DNA of 64,000 bases from Muricauda sp. SCSIO 65647 (GTDB lineage: Bacteria > Bacteroidota > Bacteroidia > Flavobacteriales > Flavobacteriaceae), in assembly GCF_021534965.1 (NCBI RefSeq), contig NZ_CP091037.1, positions 2,086,501-2,150,500 of the forward strand, read 5' to 3'. A program made the translations under genes and the position numbers. This document shows positions 7,897 to 16,097 of this stretch, one piece after another (positions within the stretch are counted from its first letter, which is position 1; every line of letters starts with the position of its first letter). The notes beneath the pieces are model-generated. The model saw nothing but the letters and a program-made list of their open reading frames with translations. It was not told the DNA's origin and ran no database searches.

Positions 7897-8997
7897 ATGA
7901 TAGTAGGGGTACCTAAAGAAATCAAGAACAATGAAAGCCGCGTGGGCATGACACCGGCCGGAGTTTATGAATTGGTCAAGAACAACCACACCGTTTATGT
8001 GCAAGATGGCGCAGGATCGGGCAGTGGTTTTTTCAATAAAGATTATCAACAGGCAGGTGCCATTATTTTAGATACCATAGGTCAGGTCTATGCCATGAGC
8101 GAAATGATCGTCAAGGTAAAAGAGCCGATCGCCGAAGAATACGATTTAATTCAAAAAGATCAAATCGTGTTCACCTACTTCCATTTTGCATCGAGCGAAG
8201 CGCTGACCAAGGCAATGATCAGAAGCAAGGCTGTTTGCATTGCCTATGAAACCGTTGAAGATGAAGAAGGTACCCTGCCCTTATTGACCCCGATGTCAGA
8301 AGTGGCGGGCAGAATGGCCATTCAGCAAGGGGCCAAGTATTTAGAAAAGCCGGCCAAAGGCCGCGGCGTGCTGTTGGGGGGCGTTCCTGGGGTGTCTCCC
8401 GGTCGTGTGCTCATTCTCGGTGCGGGCACGGTGGGCATACAGGCTGCAAAAATGGCAGCGGGCCTCGGGGCCCATGTGACCATTATGGATGTCAACATGA
8501 AACGCCTGCGGTATGTCAATGATGTGATGCCCAGTCATGTGGTCACCGATTATTCGAACGAGTATAGTATACGAAAGCATATCAAAACCCATGACCTGAT
8601 CGTGGGCGGGGTATTGCTGAAAGGTGCCAAAGCACCAAATCTGATTACCAGGGATATGCTAAAAGAAATGCGTCCCGGTACGGTTATTGTCGATGTAGCG
8701 GTAGATCAAGGGGGCTGTGTAGAGACCACAAGGCCCACCACCCATGAAGACCCGGTTTACATTATTGATGATGTTGTACACTATTGCGTGGCCAATATGC
8801 CCGGTGCGGTGCCCTATACCTCTACCATCGCGTTGACGAATGTCACACTACCCTACGTTTTAAAGCTGGCAGGATTGGGTTGGGAAAGAGCCACGGAGAC
8901 CGACGAATCTCTGCAAAAAGGATTGAACATCGTACACGGCGAGGTCATTTACAAAGAAATCATAGAGGCCTTTGGCTGGGAGGCCGCTTTGGCATAG
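7897..8997 (+). CDS. ald: alanine dehydrogenase
   Basis: It interconverts L-alanine and pyruvate plus ammonia with NAD, linking nitrogen and carbon catabolism in the cytoplasm. The N-terminus MIVGVPKEIKNNESRVGMTP is the family signature (substrate-binding arginine and lysine), and the Rossmann motif VLILGAGTVGIQAAKMAAGLGA lies around residue 170. A TTG 30 bp upstream is in frame, but the ATG at 7897 gives the canonical N-terminus. At 366 residues the length is normal. The long upstream repeat region suggests dedicated regulation, and a hairpin terminator follows. Confidence 0.95.
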   Translation: MIVGVPKEIKNNESRVGMTPAGVYELVKNNHTVYVQDGAGSGSGFFNKDYQQAGAIILDTIGQVYAMSEMIVKVKEPIAEEYDLIQKDQIVFTYFHFASSEALTKAMIRSKAVCIAYETVEDEEGTLPLLTPMSEVAGRMAIQQGAKYLEKPAKGRGVLLGGVPGVSPGRVLILGAGTVGIQAAKMAAGLGAHVTIMDVNMKRLRYVNDVMPSHVVTDYSNEYSIRKHIKTHDLIVGGVLLKGAKAPNLITRDMLKEMRPGTVIVDVAVDQGGCVETTRPTTHEDPVYIIDDVVHYCVANMPGAVPYTSTIALTNVTLPYVLKLAGLGWERATETDESLQKGLNIVHGEVIYKEIIEAFGWEAALA

Positions 8998-9025
8998 TTA
9001 GGTACATTTTGTCAGTATGAAAGCA

Positions 9026-9050
9026 CCCTGCCCGTTGTGGCGGGGTTTTT
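9026..9050 (+). terminator. Rho-independent terminator of ald
   Basis: CCCTGCC (9026-9032) pairs with GGCGGGG (9039-9045), one G-U pair, followed by TTTTT. It lies 29 bp after the ald stop. Confidence 0.75.
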
Positions 9051-9126
9051 GCTTTGTTGACATAAAGGTTTCACATGAAAGTGGGAATCTTGTTATCTTT
9101 AATTAAATTCTAAAAACGAAACAGTT

Positions 9127-9822
9127 ATGATGGGATACTATATATTGATCGGTGCCATAGCCTTGGTGAGCTGGATTGTCAGCGCGAGGCTTAAGAGCAA
9201 GTTCAAGCACTATTCAAAGGTGCATCTGCAAAATGGAATGAGTGGTGCCGAAATCGCCCAAAAGATGTTGGATGACCATGGCATTCGCGATGTAAAGGTG
9301 ATTTCAACCCCAGGAATGCTGACCGATCATTACAATCCGAAGAACAAGACCGTCAATTTGAGCGAAGGGGTCTACAGCCAACGCAACGCGGCGGCGGCAG
9401 CAGTGGCAGCACACGAAGTGGGCCACGCCGTGCAACATGCCCAGGCGTATGAATGGTTGACCATGCGTTCAAAATTGGTGCCCGTGGTGAGCGTTACCTC
9501 AGGGATGTCTACTTGGGTAGTATTTGGAGGCTTGGCCCTTGGAGCTGCGGCCGGTGTCGGATTGGGCTATTGGATAGCCGTGGCCGGATTGGTGATGATG
9601 GCATTCGCCACCCTCTTCAGCTTTGTCACCTTGCCAGTTGAATATGATGCGAGTAAGCGTGCTTTGGTCTGGCTCAAGCAGAAGAACATGGTGACCCAAC
9701 AAGAATATGCCGGCTCAGAAGATGCTTTGAAATGGGCGGCACGCACGTATTTGGTTGCCGCAATAGGTGCCTTGGCCACCCTAGTGTATTGGGGGCTTCA
9801 AGTCTTTGGCGGAAGGGATTAA
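9127..9822 (+). CDS. YugP-type membrane zinc metallopeptidase
   Basis: Protein of 231 residues with an N-terminal transmembrane segment, a cytoplasmic or membrane-associated catalytic region containing the zinc motif HEVGHAVQHA (about residues 97-106), and further hydrophobic helices (about 118-165 and 205-225). These features match the neutral zinc metallopeptidase family of Bacillus YugP. Its physiological substrate is not established. A second ATG follows immediately (9130). It is monocistronic, ending in a terminator hairpin. Confidence 0.88.
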   Translation: MMGYYILIGAIALVSWIVSARLKSKFKHYSKVHLQNGMSGAEIAQKMLDDHGIRDVKVISTPGMLTDHYNPKNKTVNLSEGVYSQRNAAAAAVAAHEVGHAVQHAQAYEWLTMRSKLVPVVSVTSGMSTWVVFGGLALGAAAGVGLGYWIAVAGLVMMAFATLFSFVTLPVEYDASKRALVWLKQKNMVTQQEYAGSEDALKWAARTYLVAAIGALATLVYWGLQVFGGRD

Positions 9823-9846
9823 TAGGGCAATATTGATGAAATATGA

Positions 9847-9883
9847 CCCGAAAGACTTCCAATGGTTTTTCGGGTTTTCTTTT
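9847..9883 (+). terminator. Terminator downstream of the YugP-type gene
   Basis: CCCGAAA (9847-9853) pairs with TTTCGGG (9868-9874) and is followed by TTTTCTTTT. It lies 24 bp after the peptidase stop and just upstream of the GNAT gene, which helps place that gene's start at 9891. Confidence 0.75.
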
Positions 9884-9890
9884 AATGATC

Positions 9891-10322
9891 ATGAAGAAAG
9901 CGTTTGTAATTCGATTGGCAAGTAACAATGACCTTCAGGCTTTACAGGAGGTTGGTGCCCGTTTGTTTGATTATCCCATTAAACTTGAAAGGGCCAAAGA
10001 ATTTCTTGAAGATCCCAGACACCATTTGGCCTTGGTTTTCGACAAGAATAAAATTGTGGGTATGGCATCGGGGTTCCATTATGTACACCCAGATAAAGAC
10101 CCCATTCTGTTTGTCAACGAGGTTGCGGTCTTGGATGATTTTCAAAATCAGGGAATCGGACGCAAAGTGGTCAAGTTCTTGGTGGACCAGTGTAAGAACC
10201 TTGGTTGTGAAGAAGCTTGGGTGGCGACCGAAGCTTCAAATGTTGCTGCCCGAAAGGCGTATAAAGCCGCTGGAGGCCTTGAAGATGAAGAACCAGTAGT
10301 GCTGATAGAGTTCAAATCGTAA
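9891..10322 (+). CDS. GNAT-family N-acetyltransferase
   Basis: Protein of 143 residues. The acetyl-CoA pyrophosphate-binding motif is DDFQNQGIGRKVVKFL (Q/R-x-x-G-x-G/A), and the flanking strands LFVNEVAVLD and EAWVATEASNVAARKAYKAAG are typical of GNAT enzymes that resemble aminoglycoside acetyltransferases. The substrate cannot be told. An ATG at 9843 is in frame, but the intervening DNA is the terminator of the previous gene, so I placed the start at the ATG before KKAFVIRLA. The 3' end overlaps the Lrp gene by 11 bp. Confidence 0.88.
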   Translation: MKKAFVIRLASNNDLQALQEVGARLFDYPIKLERAKEFLEDPRHHLALVFDKNKIVGMASGFHYVHPDKDPILFVNEVAVLDDFQNQGIGRKVVKFLVDQCKNLGCEEAWVATEASNVAARKAYKAAGGLEDEEPVVLIEFKS

Positions 10323-10761
10323 TCTGCCTATCTATTTGCTGGTTGAGCGAAATAAAGGTTTCTGTTCTTGAGACCCCTTCGATTTGTTGAATTTTTTTAT
10401 TGAGTACCAACATCAAATGCTCATTGTCTTTACAAAGTACTTTAATGAGGATGGACCAATTGCCCGTGGTATAGTGGCATTCCAGAACTTCGGGAATCTT
10501 TTCCAACTCCTTGACCGCACGAGGGTTGGCCATGGCCTTGTCTAAAAAAATACCGATATAGGCCATGGTGGTATAGCCCAGAACCTTGGGATTGATGACA
10601 AATTTCGAGCCTGATATGAGTCCTGAGGCTTCCAATTTCCGAAGCCTTTGGTGAATGGCCGCCCCAGAGATGCCAATATTACGGGCAATTTCTAGAATGG
10701 GTTTTCGGGCATCCTCCATTAAAAATCTTAGAATTTTTTTGTCAATACCGTCTATTTTCAC
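10312..10761 (-). CDS. Lrp/AsnC family transcriptional regulator
   Basis: Protein of 149 residues: an N-terminal helix-turn-helix (MKIDGIDKKILRFLMEDARK onward, with ISGAAIHQRLRKLEASGLI as the recognition region, about residues 32-50), then the RAM effector-binding domain with the pattern VLECHYTTGNWSILIKVLCKDNEHL. Such regulators sense amino acids as octamers. Neighbouring ald and a lysine-pathway-type dehydrogenase are plausible targets (inference). A perfect inverted repeat lies just upstream of its start and may be an autoregulatory operator. Confidence 0.93.
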   Translation of the reverse strand: MKIDGIDKKILRFLMEDARKPILEIARNIGISGAAIHQRLRKLEASGLISGSKFVINPKVLGYTTMAYIGIFLDKAMANPRAVKELEKIPEVLECHYTTGNWSILIKVLCKDNEHLMLVLNKKIQQIEGVSRTETFISLNQQIDRQITI

Positions 10762-10793
10762 TTTAAAAACTTTCCGAATTAATTTTATACTAA

Positions 10794-10812
10794 TTTATAC
10801 TTTTTGTATAAA
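10794..10812 (-). promoter_or_regulatory. Palindrome upstream of lrp (candidate operator)
   Basis: TTTATAC-TTTTT-GTATAAA is a perfect 7-bp inverted repeat with a 5-bp spacer, 32 bp upstream of the regulator's start in very AT-rich DNA. It could be an autoregulatory Lrp site. Confidence 0.4.
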
Positions 10813-10994
10813 ATAGATATAAATATTTGTTTCAATTTTCAATTTTTTTTTCAAGTTTTATATAAAAAAGCATAAAAAAACACGATATAAGCACTTTGTT
10901 GTAAGTTTTATGTTGATAACTTTTTATTTTTGAAACTTTTTATATGGATATCAATTTTTTATTTTTGGATTACTTTATCTTTTAGACTGTAAGT

Positions 10995-11020
10995 AAAAAA
11001 GGACTGTGGTTGGACAGTCC
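10995..11020 (-). terminator. Minus-strand terminator below the saccharopine-dehydrogenase-like gene
   Basis: Read on the minus strand, GGACTGT (11020-11014) pairs with ACAGTCC (11007-11001), followed by TTTTTT. It would end the transcript of the gene stopping at 11120, after reading antisense through the tRNA. It sits 3 bp upstream of the tRNA on the + strand. Confidence 0.6.
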
Positions 11021-11023
11021 TAA

Positions 11024-11095
11024 AGCTCCGTAGCTTAATTGGATAAAGCGACTTAACCTAAGAGTCAGATACAAGTTCGAGTCTTGTCGGAGCTA
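11024..11095 (+). tRNA. tRNA-Arg(CCT)-like gene, atypical anticodon arm
   Basis: Acceptor AGCTCCG pairs with CGGAGCT, discriminator A, no encoded CCA. The D-arm is GCTT/AAGC with TTGG in the loop; the T-arm is ACAAG/CTTGT with loop TTCGAGT. The best anticodon stem is GACTT/GAGTC (one T-G pair) with loop AACCTAA, giving anticodon CCT (arginine, AGG codon). Two oddities follow: position 26 is missing and position 33 is A, not the nearly universal U. The variable loop has only four bases. It may be a divergent functional tRNA or a decaying copy. Confidence 0.65.
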
Positions 11096-11119
11096 CAAAG
11101 TAAAATTAAGATATTTATT

Positions 11120-12493
11120 TTAACCGGCCACTGAATCCGGATTGTAGCCCAAATAAGGGGCATCAAACTCGTTAAAGGCAATGCCATGCGCTTTCAGTTC
11201 AGAAAGAATGGGATCATACACCTCTTTTGAAATGGGTATCTGTACCCCTGCGGTGGTGATCTTCTTATTTAGAATATCGAGGGTGGCTATGGCTACGGGC
11301 AGGCCTACTGTCTTGGCCATGGCGGTATGGGTGCGACTTTCACCTACCACGACCATATTGGCATCGATTTGTTTCTTTTTTTTATCCAATTCGTAACCGA
11401 ACTTATGGTACATGACGATCATATCTTTGTCCCCATCTTTGAGTGTCCAGCTATCTTCCAGAATATATTGTAGCATTTGGGCCGGTGTGGCATTTTTAAG
11501 TGGAATGTACTTATTCGGGTTGAACAGATCCAACTCTGATAGCTTTCCCCAGAAAATATCGTCTTGGTCAATTTTTAGATAGTGCCTCAATTTAAGTTCG
11601 ACCGAATCAGTGGGCGAATAGGGTAGAAAGAGGTTGACAAATTCTCGGTACGACATTCCCTCAGAACCTTCGACAATATAACTGTCGTCGGTCATGCCGA
11701 GTTGCACGAAGATATTCCATGCTTTTGAAAAGCCCACCCTGCGCATGGTTCCTCGGTACAGGGTCAACACATTTTGAAGGCCATATGATTCGCGGTACCA
11801 AAGCGAATCACGATTGGCATAAGCCTCAAACGTGCCATATCCCTCTACTTCCAAAAACTCGGTCCGTCTGAACAATTTGTGGTAGGGAATGTATTTGTAG
11901 GTGCCCTCTTGAATGAATTTGGCAGCGCCTCCTTGTCCGGCAAGCACAACATTACGGGGGTTCCAAGTAAATTTGTAATTCCACAGATTGTTATCGCTCT
12001 CAGGGGCGACCAGGCCCCCAGTGAACGATTCGAAGAGCAGCATTTTTCCACCTTTGGCGCGAATACGGTCGATGACCTGCATGGCACTCATATGGTCGAT
12101 ACCTGGGTCTAGACCGATTTCATTCATGAAAACGAGTCCGTTGTCTTTGACCTCGGCATCCAATTTTCTGATGTCATCGCTTATATATGAGGCCGTCACC
12201 AAATGTTTCTTGAAGTGCAAACAGTCTTCAGCGACCTTGAGGTGCAGTTTTGCAGGCAACATCGACACCACGATCGTAGCTTCTGATATCGCTTTTTTTC
12301 TTGTAGGATCGTCGAAAATATCCAAGATAAAAACAGTACAGTTCTGATGGTTTCTTACTGCTTCGGGAACACTCTTCGGATCGATGTCGCCAATGGTCAA
12401 GTGTAGGTTTTCAGAGGTAGACTTTTCCAAAAAATAATCCAACAGGTAAGAGGTGGATTTGCCAGCACCAAGAACCAGAATATTTCGCACCAT
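11120..12493 (-). CDS. saccharopine dehydrogenase-like oxidoreductase (LYS9 type)
   Basis: Protein of 457 residues with an N-terminal Rossmann fold (VRNILVLGAGKSTSYLLDYF, residues 2-21), the conserved VVSMLPAKLHLKVAEDCL and EIGLDPGIDHMSAM motifs, and the long C-terminal domain of saccharopine reductases. By family it would act on saccharopine or a related lysine-pathway intermediate with NAD(P). In bacteria without the aminoadipate route such proteins may serve lysine breakdown, and the exact substrate is inferred only from similarity. It is transcribed alone, ending at the minus-strand hairpin near 11000. Confidence 0.88.
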   Translation of the reverse strand: MVRNILVLGAGKSTSYLLDYFLEKSTSENLHLTIGDIDPKSVPEAVRNHQNCTVFILDIFDDPTRKKAISEATIVVSMLPAKLHLKVAEDCLHFKKHLVTASYISDDIRKLDAEVKDNGLVFMNEIGLDPGIDHMSAMQVIDRIRAKGGKMLLFESFTGGLVAPESDNNLWNYKFTWNPRNVVLAGQGGAAKFIQEGTYKYIPYHKLFRRTEFLEVEGYGTFEAYANRDSLWYRESYGLQNVLTLYRGTMRRVGFSKAWNIFVQLGMTDDSYIVEGSEGMSYREFVNLFLPYSPTDSVELKLRHYLKIDQDDIFWGKLSELDLFNPNKYIPLKNATPAQMLQYILEDSWTLKDGDKDMIVMYHKFGYELDKKKKQIDANMVVVGESRTHTAMAKTVGLPVAIATLDILNKKITTAGVQIPISKEVYDPILSELKAHGIAFNEFDAPYLGYNPDSVAG

Positions 12494-12504
12494 ATGATTT
12501 CAGT

Positions 12505-12512
12505 ACTTTTGT
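12505..12512 (+). promoter_or_regulatory. -7 promoter box upstream of the DUF423 gene
   Basis: TACTTTTG matches TAnnTTTG, 60 bp before the ATG. The intervening leader contains a small palindrome, GATAC-GAAG-GTATC (12522-12535). Confidence 0.35.
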
Positions 12513-12572
12513 GAGTAACGGATACGAAGGTATCAAATTGTTATATCTCTAAAAAAACAAGCGATCATAGTT

Positions 12573-12956
12573 ATGAACAAAACAATTTTAGCCACCGGAT
12601 TACTATTTGGGGCGTTGGCCATCATTTTTGGGGCTTTTGGTGCCCATGGCCTTAAAAAAGTGCTGACGGCCGATGAATTGAACACTTTTGAGACCGGGGT
12701 TCGCTACCAAATGTACCATGCACTGTTTTTAATACTGTTGAGTATGCTGCCAAAAGTTGCCGATGATACCAAAAAGTGGGTCTTCTATGCGGTGGTGATA
12801 GGGGTAGTGCTTTTTTCGTTTTCCATCTATTTATTGGCAACCAACAAAATGACAAGCTTTGATTTCAGAAAAATAGGATGGGTGACTCCGATTGGTGGTC
12901 TTTTTATGATTTTGGGGTGGATTTATTTGATTCTGTCCGTTTTGACCAAGAAATGA
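12573..12956 (+). CDS. DUF423 family membrane protein
   Basis: Protein of 127 residues with four hydrophobic helices and the family signature FGAFGAHGLKKVL (residues 20-32), followed by TFETGVRYQMYHAL. It is homologous to E. coli YgdD. It sits in the inner membrane and has no established function. It stands alone between the divergent saccharopine-dehydrogenase-like gene and pckA. Confidence 0.9.
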   Translation: MNKTILATGLLFGALAIIFGAFGAHGLKKVLTADELNTFETGVRYQMYHALFLILLSMLPKVADDTKKWVFYAVVIGVVLFSFSIYLLATNKMTSFDFRKIGWVTPIGGLFMILGWIYLILSVLTKK

Positions 12957-12998
12957 TACTTTCTGCTTTTTTTTGGAGGTAATAGCTTTCACATTTTT

Positions 12999-13006
12999 TA
13001 GTTTTG
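12999..13006 (+). promoter_or_regulatory. -7 promoter box of pckA
   Basis: TAGTTTTG matches TAnnTTTG, 21 bp before the pckA ATG. A TTTG at 12972-12975 is a possible -33 element, at 23-bp spacing. Confidence 0.5.
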
Positions 13007-13027
13007 CACGATTAAAAATCGATATTC

Positions 13028-14644
13028 ATGGCGAATAATGTCCAAAAAGCGAAAACGATTTCGTTAAGAGATTACGGAATCACACATTCAAACATTCACT
13101 ATCAGTTGTCATCAGACGAGTTGCACGATGAAACCTTGGCAAAAGATATGGGGCAAGAGTCATCGCTCGGCGCCCTTGCTGTCAATACGGGAGAGTTTAC
13201 GGGCCGTTCTCCACAAGATAGATTCATTGTCAGGGACGAGATCACTGAAGACAAGGTATGGTGGGGCGACATCAACATACCTTTCGAACCAGAAAAGTTT
13301 GACCAACTCTACGATAAGGTAATACAATACCTCAATGATAAAGAACTGTATGTACGCGATTGCTATGCTTGCGCAGATACTGCCTATCGTACCAACATTC
13401 GGGTCATCAATGAATACCCATGGTCGAACATGTTCGTGCACAACATGTTCTTGAGGCCCGATGAAAAAGGGCTTGATGGGTTTGAACCTGAATGGACGGT
13501 GGTGAATGCACCTGGTTTTAGGGCAGATGCCAAAGTTGATGGAACACGGCAGCACAATTTTGCCATTCTGAACTTCACAAAAAAAGTGGCCCTTGTTGCG
13601 GGCACGGGATATACGGGTGAAATCAAAAAAGGAATTTTTTCGGCACTGAACTTCATTCTTCCCGTGTTTGGAAACACGCTGCCCATGCATTGTTCGGCAA
13701 ACGTGGGAGCGTTAGGTGATACTGCCCTTTTCTTTGGATTGTCGGGTACGGGAAAAACTACCCTTTCAACCGACCCGAACAGAAAATTGATAGGTGATGA
13801 TGAGCATGGCTGGACACCCCAAAATACGGTTTTCAACTTCGAGGGCGGCTGTTATGCCAAAGTCATCAATTTGTCACAAGAGAGTGAACCAGAGATATAT
13901 GGTGCCATCAAGAGGGGTGCGATTTTAGAGAATGTCATCATGGATGATCAAGGCAATATCGATTTTGGAGATGCCTCGATCACCGAGAACACTAGAATGA
14001 GCTACCCTATCTACCATATTGAAAATATTCAAGTGCCTTCGGTTGCTGAGAACGTGAAAAATATCTTTTTCTTGACGGCCGATGCTTTCGGCGTGTTGCC
14101 CCCGATATCGAAATTGACACCGGCACAGGCAGCGTATCATTTCATTTCTGGTTATACCGCTAAGGTGGCCGGCACCGAGGCAGGTGTGATAGAGCCACAG
14201 CCTTCTTTTTCGGCCTGTTTTGGAGCTCCTTTCATGCCTTTGCACCCCACGAAATATGCAGAGATGTTAAGTAGAAAGATGAAAGAGGCCGGTGTGGATG
14301 TTTGGTTGATCAATACGGGATGGACAGGCGGCCCCTACGGGGTCGGAACCCGCATGAAACTAAAATATACCAGGGCCATGATCAGTGCGGCCCTTAGTGG
14401 CCAATTGGGGCTGTACAGTTATGACACCTACCATATTCATTCGGTCTTCGGGGTAGCGCAGCCACGCGAATGTCCCGGAGTGCCCACCAGCGTGTTGAGT
14501 CCAAGGGCAACGTGGAACAATGATGAAGCGTATTATAAGACCGCCTTTAAGCTTTCAAATGCGTTTCGAGAGAATTTCAAAAAGTTTGAGGCCTATGCCA
14601 ATGAAGAGATTCGGCGCGGCGGTCCGCAACGATACGCCTTTTAA
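13028..14644 (+). CDS. pckA: phosphoenolpyruvate carboxykinase (ATP)
   Basis: It converts oxaloacetate plus ATP to phosphoenolpyruvate, CO2 and ADP, the entry step of gluconeogenesis. Diagnostic motifs are the kinase-1a P-loop GLSGTGKTTLS (about residues 237-247), the PCK-specific FTGRSPQDRFIV near residue 58, and the metal/nucleotide motif LIGDDEHGW (about 255-263). The 538-residue length is normal for the ATP-dependent type. It is monocistronic, with a promoter-like box upstream and a strong terminator downstream. Confidence 0.98.
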   Translation: MANNVQKAKTISLRDYGITHSNIHYQLSSDELHDETLAKDMGQESSLGALAVNTGEFTGRSPQDRFIVRDEITEDKVWWGDINIPFEPEKFDQLYDKVIQYLNDKELYVRDCYACADTAYRTNIRVINEYPWSNMFVHNMFLRPDEKGLDGFEPEWTVVNAPGFRADAKVDGTRQHNFAILNFTKKVALVAGTGYTGEIKKGIFSALNFILPVFGNTLPMHCSANVGALGDTALFFGLSGTGKTTLSTDPNRKLIGDDEHGWTPQNTVFNFEGGCYAKVINLSQESEPEIYGAIKRGAILENVIMDDQGNIDFGDASITENTRMSYPIYHIENIQVPSVAENVKNIFFLTADAFGVLPPISKLTPAQAAYHFISGYTAKVAGTEAGVIEPQPSFSACFGAPFMPLHPTKYAEMLSRKMKEAGVDVWLINTGWTGGPYGVGTRMKLKYTRAMISAALSGQLGLYSYDTYHIHSVFGVAQPRECPGVPTSVLSPRATWNNDEAYYKTAFKLSNAFRENFKKFEAYANEEIRRGGPQRYAF

Positions 14645-14647
14645 AAC

Positions 14648-14676
14648 AAAAAACCCCGCAATTAGCGGGGTTTTTT
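14648..14676. terminator. Bidirectional terminator between pckA and hemD
   Basis: CCCCGC (14654-14659), loop AATTA, GCGGGG (14665-14670), flanked by a run of A on the left and TTTTTT on the right. It can end both pckA and the convergent hemD operon. Confidence 0.9.
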
Positions 14677-14691
14677 ATGATTGGTCTTACT

Positions 14692-15435
14692 CTATTTGTT
14701 TACATCTGAAATGTACTTCTGAAGTGCCATGCTCATCGACGGTGTCTCGGGCGTCGGTGCCTTGATATCGATTCGCAAACCTGCCTCAGTGGCAGCTTTT
14801 ACCGTGCTATTTCCGAAAACAGCGATTCTGGTGTCGTTCTGTTTGAAATCGGGAAAGTTTTTCAACAACGATTCAATTCCTGACGGACTGAAAAAGACCA
14901 GAACGTCGTAGTAGACATTTCTCAGGTCAGAAAGGTCACTGATAACCGTTTTGTAAAAGATGCCCCGTTTCCAATTCAAATTCATTTCATCGAGAACTTT
15001 GGGTATTTCAGGTTTCAGCACATCTGATGAGGGCAATAGAAATTTCTCGTCTTTGTACTTTTTGAACATTGGAATCAAATCGCCGAAGCTACGCTGACCC
15101 ACATAAATCTTTCTTTTTCTGTAGACCACATATTTCTGTAAGTAGTAAGCAACGGCCTCAGATTGACAAAAATATTTCATGGTGTCTGGCACCTTGAAAC
15201 GCATTTCCTCTGCAATCCTAAAAAAATGGTCAACAGAGTTTCTACTGGTCAAAATGATGGCAGTGTAATTGTTGAGGTCTATTTTTTGCTGTCTAACACT
15301 TTTGGCCTTAACACCTTCTACATGTATGAAAGGCCTGAAATCGACTTTCACTTTTTCTTTTTCAATGAGTCGTGAGTAGGGGGAATTTTCCATTTTCGGT
15401 TCTGGCTGAGAGACCAAAATCGTCTTTACTCTCAT
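14692..15435 (-). CDS. hemD: uroporphyrinogen-III synthase-like protein
   Basis: Protein of 247 residues matching the HemD family, which closes hydroxymethylbilane into uroporphyrinogen III in haem and sirohaem synthesis. Supporting segments are the N-terminal VKTILVSQPEP, the middle YTAIILTSRNSVDHFF and the C-terminal VLVFFSPSGIESLLKNFPDF. Sequence conservation is low in this family, so assignment rests on the overall two-domain pattern. The ATG at 15435 gives MRVKTILVS; an in-frame start 60 bp upstream would overlap the DUF4271 gene. It is third in an operon with GT39 and DUF4271 genes (5-bp gap). Confidence 0.8.
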   Translation of the reverse strand: MRVKTILVSQPEPKMENSPYSRLIEKEKVKVDFRPFIHVEGVKAKSVRQQKIDLNNYTAIILTSRNSVDHFFRIAEEMRFKVPDTMKYFCQSEAVAYYLQKYVVYRKRKIYVGQRSFGDLIPMFKKYKDEKFLLPSSDVLKPEIPKVLDEMNLNWKRGIFYKTVISDLSDLRNVYYDVLVFFSPSGIESLLKNFPDFKQNDTRIAVFGNSTVKAATEAGLRIDIKAPTPETPSMSMALQKYISDVNK

Positions 15436-15440
15436 AAAAA

Positions 15441-16097
15441 TCAGTCTTTTAGATAACCACCAATAATCACCAAGGGGGCGATTTCGAGTGTGCAAAGGTA
15501 CAAAATAAAATAGAATACATTGGTGACAATCATTTTTTGACGGTTCTTCAAAATATTGATCATACCGATGATATTAATGAAGAGAATTAAGAAAATTGTA
15601 CCGTAGACAATAGGTTTTGAGTCTTTTAAAATGTAAATCAACATGATGTTGGCGATGAACATGATGAGACCGCTATGGTTGAAATAAGACAATTTGTTGT
15701 AGATGATTTCATTGACCAATGAGTGTGTGTTGAAGACATACCCTTTTGACATTTGCAAGACTATTTTTAACAACAAGATAAGAACAACCATGGCCAAAAT
15801 TATGAAGTAGGCAGAGGTAGATTTGTTTAGGAAAGGAAGTTCAAATATTTGAAAGGCAAAATATAAAAACAAAGAAAAGTTGATGATTTGAAAGAGGGTC
15901 ATCAATATATGGAACCAATTAAGCAACCTCCCTTTTTTACTGTACATTGAAATGTATTTGTTGTTGAACGGAAGAATCAAAAAACTCATGAACCTGGTTT
16001 GGTAAAGATATTTACCTACGGCCAACAAGGTCAGCCCCAATAAAAGAACCAGGGTCATCCAATCTAAAGAATCGATACTGCGCTCAATCGTGTTCAT
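15441..16097 (-). CDS. DUF4271 family membrane protein
   Basis: Protein of 218 residues with about six transmembrane helices and a short N-terminal tail. It matches the Bacteroidota DUF4271 family, which is usually found directly upstream of hemD as here. The function is unknown. Its start overlaps the stop of the GT39 gene by 4 bp (translational coupling). Confidence 0.8.
   Translation of the reverse strand: MNTIERSIDSLDWMTLVLLLGLTLLAVGKYLYQTRFMSFLILPFNNKYISMYSKKGRLLNWFHILMTLFQIINFSLFLYFAFQIFELPFLNKSTSAYFIILAMVVLILLLKIVLQMSKGYVFNTHSLVNEIIYNKLSYFNHSGLIMFIANIMLIYILKDSKPIVYGTIFLILFINIIGMINILKNRQKMIVTNVFYFILYLCTLEIAPLVIIGGYLKD

Noticed and set aside
9843-9890. Longer GNAT start at 9843
   Set aside because: The extra codons are the terminator hairpin of the previous gene.
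12522-12535. GATAC-GAAG-GTATC between the saccharopine-dehydrogenase-like gene and DUF423
   Set aside because: Only 5-bp arms and no second copy with the same spacing; it cannot be told from chance.
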